Shown: piece after piece, positions 1 to 4,382 of the stretch
Numbering within the stretch: the stretch's first letter is position 1
Layout: each line of letters begins with the position of its first letter
Origin: Acidobacteriaceae bacterium
Lineage (GTDB): Bacteria > Acidobacteriota > Terriglobia > Terriglobales > Acidobacteriaceae
Direction: 5' to 3'
DNA: 5,801 nucleotides
Assembly: GCA_003140785.1 (NCBI GenBank)
Contig: PLKY01000323.1
Location: forward strand, 1-5,801
The notes under the pieces: generated by a model
Told to the model about the DNA's origin: nothing
Database searches by the model: none
What the model saw: only the letters and a program-made list of their open reading frames with translations
Translations under genes and position numbers: made by a program

Positions 1-193
1 AGACTTGTCTCCGGCTGTACATCGTCCCCAGGGATCTGCCCGCCGCGGATTCTTCTGCGTTTTCAGTTTAGATTGACGGCCGGTAATTTCTCGCAAGGAC
101 TGGCCGTCCAGGCAAGGCGCTTCGCGGCAGTTTCTTCAGGGACCAAGGGACCGAGGGAAACAAGGGAGCTACGATGGGATGCGCGCCGGAATC
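1..193. other. Non-coding stretch left of the MazG-like gene
   Basis: No convincing gene was found here. On the minus strand it lies downstream of the MazG-like stop codon. It contains one copy of a dispersed repeat (97-126, listed separately), a 7-bp inverted repeat GACGGCC/GGCCGTC (75-81 and 102-108, 20-nt loop) and a purine-rich stretch at about 139-170 with repeated AAGGGA/GAGGGA words. A minus-strand ATG at 22-20 could open a gene continuing past the left edge, but only seven codons are visible and there is no strong ribosome binding site. I see no T-tract terminator. Confidence 0.5.
97..126 (-). repeat. Dispersed repeat, copy 1
   Basis: Read on the minus strand, this is CGCGAAGC, then three variable bases (GCC), then the 19-mer TTGCCTGGACGGCCAGTCC. 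The same two blocks, separated by two bases instead of three, occur on the plus strand at 2237-2265 in the leader of the cystathionine enzyme gene. The core has dyad symmetry (CTGG-ACGG-CCAG, or alternatively GGAC-GGCCA-GTCC), so it could be a small hairpin or an operator. A 19-nt exact match between two non-coding sites is very unlikely by chance in 5.8 kb. Its function is unknown. Confidence 0.7.
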
Positions 194-514
194 TCAATGC
201 CAGACGCGCGACTCGTTAACCCTCTCCTTGGCGCGGAAGGCGGACTCCAGATCGACTCCGTGACAGTTGGCGAGGTCGAGAAGATAGCTAAGGACATCGG
301 CGAATTCTTCTTCGAGATCGAAGGAGGACTGCTTCGCGGCTTCGCTGTAGAGGCCGGATTTTTTTCGGATGGCCTTGGCCAGTTCACCGACTTCTTCGAT
401 GAAGAGGACGAATTTCTCGGGCGGGCTGTCCTTGGTCCAGCCGCGCTCCTGGCACACTTCGGCGAGGTAGTTTTGCAGCATACGTAGAGTTGGCTCAGGG
501 GGAAGGTCGGCCAT
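194..514 (-). CDS. MazG-type nucleotide pyrophosphohydrolase (single domain)
   Basis: A 106-aa cytosolic protein predicted to hydrolyse nucleoside triphosphates to monophosphate and pyrophosphate, a house-cleaning or nucleotide-pool role known for the all-alpha NTP-PPase (MazG) superfamily. It shows the metal-binding signature of that family: EEVGE at residues 40-44 (EExxE) followed by EFAD at 70-73 (ExxD), then the typical helix VLSYLLDLANCHGVDLESAF. Length fits one MazG domain. I chose the ATG at 514 because AGGAG (522-526, minus strand) lies 7 nt upstream; an ATG at 553 would add 13 residues without a comparable site. It is the last of three minus-strand genes, after the transposase. The true substrate cannot be read from sequence; the superfamily assignment is solid, the substrate is not. 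Confidence 0.88.
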   Translation of the reverse strand: MADLPPEPTLRMLQNYLAEVCQERGWTKDSPPEKFVLFIEEVGELAKAIRKKSGLYSEAAKQSSFDLEEEFADVLSYLLDLANCHGVDLESAFRAKERVNESRVWH

Positions 515-553
515 GCGACTGCTCCTGTGAAATTTGGTTTTCGCTTTCCCCAT
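514..553 (-). promoter_or_regulatory. Ribosome binding site deciding the MazG-like start
   Basis: On the minus strand AGGAG (complement of 522-526) is separated by seven bases from the ATG at 514-512. This favours the 106-aa product over the 119-aa one beginning at 553. Confidence 0.7.
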
Positions 554-634
554 TACAGCATGCCGATTCGAGTGGAGGGCGCAGACTCTTCTGCAATGCA
601 GGCGGGAAAATTCTTCGCAAAGCGGAGCGCCTCG

Positions 635-663
635 GGAGGGAGCAGGGGCCTTCAGGCCCCTGA
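635..663 (+). repeat. REP-like outer repeat, left copy
   Basis: This 29-bp sequence begins GGAGGGAG and contains the stem CAGGGGCC (643-650), loop TTCA (651-654) and stem GGCCCCTG (655-662). It is a perfect inverted copy of 1211-1239; identity stops at both ends (634 and 664 do not match). The 5' GGAG resembles the GTAG/GGAG tetranucleotide that precedes the hairpin in gammaproteobacterial REPs, a comparison made from general knowledge. It lies past the RAYT stop codon, so it may also end or stabilise that transcript. Confidence 0.85.
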
Positions 664-683
664 AATCTGTAGAGTCAGTTGGA

Positions 684-695
684 GGCCTTTAGGCC
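684..695 (+). repeat. Inner REP-like hairpin, left side
   Basis: GGCC, loop TTTA, GGCC, preceded by GGAG (681-684). The RAYT stop codon (TAA on the minus strand, 691-689) lies within the loop, so the hairpin overlaps the 3' end of the gene. It merges into a 10-bp palindrome GGCCCGGGCC at 692-701. Its TTTA loop matches that of the inner hairpin on the other side of the gene. Confidence 0.55.
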
Positions 696-1153
696 CGGGC
701 CGTCTTTCCCACCAAGTGGAGAGGCGTAGGGTCCTTTGCTCCACGGGCAGCAGAACTGAAGGGATACATCTCCGGCGTTGCGACGAGCCGCCGCCGCACT
801 GGATTCTCCTCGATATAACGCACACAATTCGTGAACTTCTCCTCCGTCGCGATCTGGCTCTCGTTGAAGCTGCGCATCCAGACATCGAGCTTGTTTTTCA
901 GGCGGAAGGAGAAGCCGCCTTTGATGAACTGCATTGCCTTTTCGAGCGAGACATCCGGGGCGGGAGTGATCAGAGCGTGGAAGTGATCTGGCATGATGAC
1001 GAACGCGTGCAGGAGGAATTTCCCCTGGCTGCGGTAGTCGAAGATAGTTCGCTGAAGCAGCTCCGCTGTGGCCGTGACCTGGAAAAGCCTGCGGCGTTCG
1101 GCCGTGATAGCGGTTACGAAATACGTCCGAGTCTCTTGCGGTGCAAGCCTCAT
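689..1153 (-). CDS. REP-associated tyrosine transposase (RAYT, Y1/IS200-like)
   Basis: A 154-aa HUH single-strand nuclease of the Y1 transposase family. The HUH motif is HFH at residues 57-59 inside HAFVIMPDHFHALI; the catalytic tyrosine is most likely Y113 in RYIEENPVR (112-120), the block that marks RAYT proteins. N-terminal YFVTAIT (11-17) fits the first strand of the fold, and WMRSFNESQI (92-101) takes the place of the usual W.R.F.DR block. Family members nick and join DNA at REP hairpins and are generally single-copy. The ATG at 1153 has no clear Shine-Dalgarno sequence; a tiny ATG-CTG-CCG-AAA-TGA frame ends over this ATG (ATGA), which might couple translation. The gene is flanked by inverted REP-like repeats, and its stop codon lies in the left inner hairpin. 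Confidence 0.88.
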   Translation of the reverse strand: MRLAPQETRTYFVTAITAERRRLFQVTATAELLQRTIFDYRSQGKFLLHAFVIMPDHFHALITPAPDVSLEKAMQFIKGGFSFRLKNKLDVWMRSFNESQIATEEKFTNCVRYIEENPVRRRLVATPEMYPFSSAARGAKDPTPLHLVGKTARA

Positions 1154-1177
1154 TTCGGCAGCATAGACGAAAGGCCC

Positions 1178-1191
1178 GTGGCTAAAGCCAC
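1178..1191 (-). repeat. Inner REP-like hairpin, right side
   Basis: On the minus strand this reads GTGGC, loop TTTA, GCCAC: a perfect 5-bp stem, preceded by GAA. It lies in the 5' leader of the RAYT gene, 25 bases upstream of its ATG. Its loop equals that of the left inner hairpin in mirrored orientation, although the stem sequences differ, so structure and loop rather than stem bases appear to be conserved. Confidence 0.55.
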
Positions 1192-1210
1192 TTCTTTTGC
1201 GAGCTCGAAG

Positions 1211-1239
1211 TCAGGGGCCTGAAGGCCCCTGCTCCCTCC
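1211..1239 (-). repeat. REP-like outer repeat, right copy
   Basis: Exact reverse complement of 635-663. Stem CAGGGGCC (complement of 1224-1231), loop TTCA, stem GGCCCCTG (complement of 1212-1219). It lies between the HEPN-like stop codon (1263) and the RAYT start (1153), so it is in the RAYT leader and just past the HEPN gene; the hairpin could act in transcript ending or stability for the latter, though no T-tract follows. Confidence 0.85.
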
Positions 1240-1262
1240 GTCATGGGCCGACGGGGAAGTGC

Positions 1263-2072
1263 TCAGTCGGATACCTTTGATAGGCGCAATTTCAACGTTC
1301 GCTCTTCGCGTGCATAGTATGGCGCAAGCCTGTCGAAAATAGTCGCAATTGACGTGGCGACTTCTCCGTTAAAGCCCGCGAGCTCTCGCTTCTTGAACCA
1401 GAGAATTTCAAAAAGGGTTTCTTTGATCAGAGAGGCAATGTCGGAATCCCTTTTCTCGGGAGAGATATGCTCCCAGCGATCCATCAGGAACAGCATATCC
1501 AAACGGCGCAGTGCGTCTTCCTTAATCGAGTGGTGATGGACGATGTCATTTCGCATTCCCGAGTAACGGTCGAGGACCTTTTTTAGTATCTTGACCGGCT
1601 CCAATAGATCGGATACTCGAACCTTAACATTTCGAGTGATGACGTCATACCGACAGTTTCGGGGATCATTAGTCAAATGGAACACAGCGTCAACGAGCTT
1701 CAGGACTCGATCCAAGAGACCCTGAGTACGAATGATGAAGTTCTCGAGGTGATAAACACTCAAGGAGTGCCGATTGATCCCAGCTTTGTTCATCTTGGTA
1801 GTCTGACGATGATTTGTAAGGAGAATTGGTATTTGTTCAAGCTGATGGCAGCAGCTAAGCACTTCAGCCATTGAAATGCCCACGCCGATGAGAAAGAATT
1901 CGTGCTTGTCGGGTTCGCGAGAATATTCCGGGACCACCTTTGAAGGGTGGCGATTGCCAAGTAATACATCAACGGCCACGCCATTTTCGAGAACATTTCG
2001 GGCGGATGGATGCATGTCCAAATCCGCGAGTTTTTTCATCGGCTTAACTTGAAACCGCTGCCTTTCATTCAT
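1263..2072 (-). CDS. HEPN-like domain protein of unknown role
   Basis: A 269-aa soluble protein with no signal peptide or membrane segment. The best clue is the RNDIVHHH block (R174 and H179 counted from the ATG at 2072), an R-X4-H motif of the HEPN superfamily. It is preceded by a long helical stretch (YHLENFIIRTQGLLDRVLKL) as in the Cthe_2314-like HEPN group, whose proteins are uncharacterised. Many HEPN proteins are RNases in toxin-antitoxin or defence systems, so RNase activity is possible but unproven. No antitoxin partner is adjacent on the same strand. A TTG two codons upstream (2078) could also start; neither start has a good Shine-Dalgarno, and a TAGAAT box 10 nt before the ATG raises a near-leaderless start. 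Sampled lines are about 42-45% G+C, below the neighbours, which suggests transfer. Confidence 0.6.
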   Translation of the reverse strand: MNERQRFQVKPMKKLADLDMHPSARNVLENGVAVDVLLGNRHPSKVVPEYSREPDKHEFFLIGVGISMAEVLSCCHQLEQIPILLTNHRQTTKMNKAGINRHSLSVYHLENFIIRTQGLLDRVLKLVDAVFHLTNDPRNCRYDVITRNVKVRVSDLLEPVKILKKVLDRYSGMRNDIVHHHSIKEDALRRLDMLFLMDRWEHISPEKRDSDIASLIKETLFEILWFKKRELAGFNGEVATSIATIFDRLAPYYAREERTLKLRLSKVSD

Positions 2073-2236
2073 ACACAATCGAATTCTAGCCCTGTTCTAT
2101 GCGGCTCGATGCGACGCGAAAAGCAGATCCTTCGCTCCGCTAACCCCATCGTGCACTGACGCGCGCGACGGGGCCCCAGGCGCGCGGGATCTCAGGATGA
2201 CAGGTCCGTGGAGATGTTGAGGCAGCCCCGTCGCCA

Positions 2237-2265
2237 CGCGAAGCTTTTGCCTGGACGGCCAGTCC
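2237..2265 (+). repeat. Dispersed repeat, copy 2
   Basis: CGCGAAGC (2237-2244), two variable bases (TT), then TTGCCTGGACGGCCAGTCC (2247-2265). It matches the minus strand of 97-126. This copy ends 38 nt before the ATG of the cystathionine enzyme and forms one arm and the loop of the RBS-proximal hairpin. It may be a shared operator, a regulatory RNA motif or a dispersed intergenic repeat. Confidence 0.7.
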
Positions 2266-2274
2266 CGGTAAGCT
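2242..2274 (+). promoter_or_regulatory. RBS-proximal hairpin
   Basis: Pairings: AGCTT (2242-2246) with AAGCT (2270-2274); GCC (2249-2251) with GGT (2267-2269); GGAC (2253-2256) with GTCC (2262-2265); loop GGCCA. There is a TT bulge and one T-C mismatch, giving 12 pairs including one G-U. It ends six bases before AGGAG (2281-2285), close enough to affect ribosome access. Its core is the dispersed repeat also seen at 97-126, but the outer arms are not shared. Confidence 0.4.
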
Positions 2275-2303
2275 AGAAGCAGGAGCAATCGCTAAAAACA
2301 ACC

Positions 2304-3452
2304 ATGGCTGAATACAAGTACTCGACGCTTGCTGTGCATGCGGGGCAGCATCCTTGCCCGTTGACGGGCGCGGTGAATGTGCCTGTGTATCTTTCCTCGA
2401 CGTTTGAACTGACCGGCATTGGCACGGATCGGGGCTGGGACTACTCGCGTGCCGGGAACCCGACGCGCGACCGGCTGGAGACGGCGCTGGCTGCGCTTGA
2501 AGGCGGGCACAGCGGCCACGCTTTTGCCAGCGGCATGGCGGCGATTTATGCGCTGGTGGCGATGCTGCGCGCGGGCGATCACGTGGTGTGTTCGCGCGAT
2601 GTGTATGCGGGCACGGTGCGGCTTTTCGATCAGATCGTCTCGGGCTACGGAATAGAGATCGAGTATGTGGACACGAGCGACCTGAAGGCCGTGGAAGCGG
2701 CAATGCGACCGGCGACGAAGCTCGTGCATATTGAGTCGCCGTCGAATCCATTGATGATCTTGACGGACATTGCGGGCGTGTGTGCGATTGCCCATGCGCG
2801 GGGCGCGGAGGTGAGCGTGGACAACACATTTCTGTCGCCGGCGCTGCAGAGCCCGATTGCGCTGGGCGCGGATATCGTGATGCATTCGACGACAAAGTAT
2901 CTCAACGGGCACTCGGACGGGATTGGCGGCGCGCTGATAGGGACCAAGCCCGAGCACAAGGAGCGGTTTCTGCTGGTGCAGAAGGCGGCGGGCAGCATTC
3001 TGTCGCCGTTCGAGTGTTTTCTGGTGCTGCGGGGGATCAAGACGATGCCGCTCCGGATCAAGCAGCATGAGGAGAACGGGAGGGTTGTCGCCGAATTTCT
3101 GTCGACGCATCCGAAGGTGGAGAAGCTGGCCTACCCCGGGTTAAAGAGCCATCCACAGCATGCGTTGGCGGTGAAGCAACAAAAAGGATTTGGCTCTATG
3201 ATGAGCTTCGAGCTCGAGGGGCGCGAGGCGGCTGGACGGTTTCTGGGTGCGTTGAAGCTGTTTTTGAATGCGGAATCGCTCGGGGGCGTGGAGTCTCTGG
3301 CTTCGCACTCCGCGACGACGACGCATGCCTCGGTGAGCGCGGAGACGCGGGCGGGGATGGGGATTACGGAGGGGCGGATCCGGTTGTCGATCGGGATTGA
3401 GGATAAGGAAGATTTGATTGCGGATCTGGATGGGGCGCTGGGGAAGGTGTAG
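2304..3452 (+). CDS. metB: Cystathionine gamma-synthase / gamma-lyase family PLP enzyme
   Basis: A 382-aa cytosolic enzyme of the Cys/Met metabolism PLP family, acting in transsulfuration (joining O-activated homoserine and cysteine to cystathionine, or cleaving cystathionine). Visible residues: Y47/R49 in DYSRAGNPTR (phosphate and neighbouring-subunit contact), Y101 in DVYAGT (stacks on PLP), D173 in SVDNTF (PLP nitrogen), the Schiff-base lysine K198 in STTKYLNGHSD, SLGGVES at 325-331 and the carboxylate-binding arginine R360 in RIRLSIG. E324 before SLGG points to gamma-synthase or gamma-lyase rather than beta-lyase; synthase and lyase cannot be separated by eye, so the symbol is provisional. 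Length is normal (E. coli MetB is 386 aa). The ATG at 2304 is the natural start, but the nearest Shine-Dalgarno AGGAG (2281-2285) is 18 nt away, unusually far. Confidence 0.93.
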   Translation: MAEYKYSTLAVHAGQHPCPLTGAVNVPVYLSSTFELTGIGTDRGWDYSRAGNPTRDRLETALAALEGGHSGHAFASGMAAIYALVAMLRAGDHVVCSRDVYAGTVRLFDQIVSGYGIEIEYVDTSDLKAVEAAMRPATKLVHIESPSNPLMILTDIAGVCAIAHARGAEVSVDNTFLSPALQSPIALGADIVMHSTTKYLNGHSDGIGGALIGTKPEHKERFLLVQKAAGSILSPFECFLVLRGIKTMPLRIKQHEENGRVVAEFLSTHPKVEKLAYPGLKSHPQHALAVKQQKGFGSMMSFELEGREAAGRFLGALKLFLNAESLGGVESLASHSATTTHASVSAETRAGMGITEGRIRLSIGIEDKEDLIADLDGALGKV

Positions 3453-3485
3453 GGCGCTGCATTCCGTTCTTGTTCCGGAGTATCC

Positions 3486-3746
3486 TTGTCCGTGGGCTCG
3501 TACCAGTTCGATGGGGTTACATTTCGTGTGTATCCGGAGGATCATGCTCCTCCGCACGTGCATGGCAGATACCAGGGAATTTTGGTCATCCTCGAACTGG
3601 GTCAGGATAGGTACGCGCGATTGGCTGACCGGGATGATGCGATCCGGCCCGGGGATGCCAAGAGAAATCAAGTGCGTCATATTTTGAAAGTGGCGAATGA
3701 GCATTTCGAAGATTTGATGGAATTGTGGGAGGAAGCCCATGCCTAA
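3486..3746 (+). CDS. DUF4160 domain protein
   Basis: An 86-aa protein. The DHAPPHVH block (residues 19-26) followed by GRYQGILVILEL is the DUF4160 signature, and the C-terminal HILKVANEHFEDLMELWEE fits the family's closing helix. Start: TTG at 3486 with GGAG (3477-3480) 5 nt upstream; a GTG at 3492 is the alternative. It begins 33 nt after the stop of the cystathionine enzyme gene and in the same frame. It overlaps the next gene, DUF2442, by 8 bp (ATGCCTAA). This pairing recurs widely in bacteria and is often listed as toxin-antitoxin-like from gene neighbourhood; the biochemical role is not established. The clustered histidines could bind metal, which is inference. Confidence 0.85.
   Translation: MSVGSYQFDGVTFRVYPEDHAPPHVHGRYQGILVILELGQDRYARLADRDDAIRPGDAKRNQVRHILKVANEHFEDLMELWEEAHA
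3728..3741 (+). promoter_or_regulatory. Ribosome binding site and overlap start of the DUF2442 gene
   Basis: GGAGG (3728-3732) lies 6 nt before the ATG at 3739-3741 and is inside the DUF4160 coding sequence. The start overlaps the preceding stop, so the two proteins are probably translationally coupled. Confidence 0.75.
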
Positions 3747-4125
3747 ACCTGCGCAGGGGGTAACGACCGACGCTGAGATCGATGCGGCAATTAAGCGCGC
3801 ACGGAGGTTTGCAAAATACGATCGACGCGTGATGAAGGCGACCTATTCGAAGGCGACGGATAGCCTGCGATTGGTTTTCGACGACGGTGCGACTTACGCG
3901 CTTCCGCGCCGGTTGATTCAAGGGCTTGCAAACGCTAAGGAGAGGGATCTGAAGCGTATTCAGATCCTAAGTGATGGCACCGGCCTGCAGTGGCCGTTGC
4001 TCGACGTCGCTCACTATGTTCCGGGGTTGCTCGAAGGCGTATATGGCTCGGAGAAATGGATGACCACAGTCTATGAGCAGCGAAGGAAACTGAAACTGGT
4101 TGGCGCGAAATTGCGGACTTCGTAG
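3739..4125 (+). CDS. DUF2442 domain protein
   Basis: A 128-aa protein carrying a DUF2442 domain: KATYSKATDSLRLVFDDGATYALP (33-56) matches the F-D-G beta-hairpin, RIQILSDGTGLQWPLLDVAHYVPGLLEGVYGS (73-104) gives the family's W-P-x-x-D closing block. The first ~30 residues are an N-terminal extension rich in charged residues (DAEIDAAIKRARRFAKYDRR), and the basic tail EQRRKLKLVGAKLR is also outside the core. DUF2442 proteins are usually found beside DUF4160 as here, in that gene order; a role as partner or antitoxin is a neighbourhood guess. The good RBS and 8-bp overlap indicate near-equal expression of both. It is followed 39 nt later by another small same-strand gene. Confidence 0.85.
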   Translation: MPKPAQGVTTDAEIDAAIKRARRFAKYDRRVMKATYSKATDSLRLVFDDGATYALPRRLIQGLANAKERDLKRIQILSDGTGLQWPLLDVAHYVPGLLEGVYGSEKWMTTVYEQRRKLKLVGAKLRTS

Positions 4126-4164
4126 AAGGCGGCGTGATTCTCGAATGGGACGGGAGGGTCAGCG

Positions 4165-4374
4165 ATGAGAAGCGGACTAGATAGTCGACTTCGGGACGTG
4201 AGTGGCCGGATTGAAGAGACAAAGGGAAATACCCTTGTTGCTTCTCTTCGAAAGGTCTACGGCGAGGATTTCCTGCGCGATTGGCGTAGTGACGCGAAGC
4301 TCTCGACAGTCCGCTCAGAGACTGATATGTCCCTCACAGAGTTGGTGCGCCAGCACCAGCGCGGGAAGAAATAG
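4165..4374 (+). CDS. Small protein of unknown function (69 aa)
   Basis: Not assigned to a named family. It is highly charged, has no membrane segment, and the central part LRKVYGEDFLRDWRSDAKLSTV followed by SLTELVRQH has the look of a conserved small-protein core; I recall similar uncharacterised sequences but cannot name a family. The gene is supported by a strong ribosome binding site, GGAGG (4153-4157), 7 nt before the ATG, and by its place 39 nt after the DUF2442 stop on the same strand. Its G+C (about 47% in the one line counted) is lower than that of the DUF2442 gene (about 57%). It converges with the MFS gene, with 8 bp between stops. Possible jobs include a third operon partner or an unrelated hitchhiker. 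Confidence 0.65.
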   Translation: MRSGLDSRLRDVSGRIEETKGNTLVASLRKVYGEDFLRDWRSDAKLSTVRSETDMSLTELVRQHQRGKK

Positions 4375-4382
4375 CCCTCTCC

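Larger units (their letters stand above)
635..1239 (-). mobile_element. RAYT/REP unit: IS200-type transposase between inverted REP-like hairpins
   Basis: A 605-bp unit bounded by identical 29-bp sequences in inverted orientation (635-663 and 1211-1239). It encloses a single HUH tyrosine transposase gene with little spare sequence. Each outer repeat folds as an 8-bp stem with a TTCA loop, and each is accompanied on its inner side by a second hairpin with a TTTA loop. On both sides the TTCA/TTTA strand points inward from the unit's ends, so the ends are mirror images. This is the layout known for REP-associated tyrosine transposases, which sit between inverted REP elements and recognise them. 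No target-site duplication is visible, as expected for the IS200/IS605 superfamily. Whether the unit still moves is not shown by the sequence. Confidence 0.75.
2073..2303 (+). promoter_or_regulatory. Divergent intergenic region and structured leader of the cystathionine enzyme gene
   Basis: This region separates the HEPN-like gene from the cystathionine enzyme gene. Candidate structure A: a 6-bp stem AGATCC/GGATCT (2125-2130 and 2187-2192) encloses either CGCGCGC/GCGCGCG (2160-2166 with 2180-2186) or, as an alternative sharing base 2166, CCCCATCG/CGACGGGG (2144-2151 with 2166-2173, one mismatch). Candidate structure B is the hairpin at 2242-2274, just before the AGGAG at 2281-2285. A weak sigma70-like start, TTGAAA (2049-2054) with TACACA (2072-2077), would place all of this in the leader; I am not confident in it. 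Mutually exclusive pairings plus an RBS-proximal hairpin are compatible with RNA-level control, but no known riboswitch consensus was recognised. Confidence 0.4.

Noticed and set aside
75..108. Rho-independent terminator after the MazG-like gene
   Set aside because: The 7-bp inverted repeat has a 20-nt loop and no T-tract; it shares bases with the dispersed repeat.
179..487. Plus-strand frame preceded by a purine-rich AGGGAG
   Set aside because: It is the antisense of the MazG-like gene, which has the conserved EExxE and ExxD motifs and a better RBS.
527..1222. Long plus-strand open frame over the transposase
   Set aside because: It is antisense to a clear HUH transposase, has no recognisable domain, and runs through both REP-like repeats.
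627..1247. Target-site duplication around the RAYT unit
   Set aside because: The bases flanking 635 and 1239 do not match as direct repeats, and IS200-type enzymes do not make duplications.
2286..2303. Possible SAM-II riboswitch, from GCTAAAAAC just before the ATG
   Set aside because: Only this short A-rich piece resembles the SAM-II consensus; the paired GC stem and the conserved GUGAUAAAUG-like part are absent upstream.
2292..3110. Minus-strand open frames opposite the cystathionine enzyme
   Set aside because: Arginine- and histidine-rich translations typical of the antisense of a high-GC gene; the sense frame has every catalytic motif.
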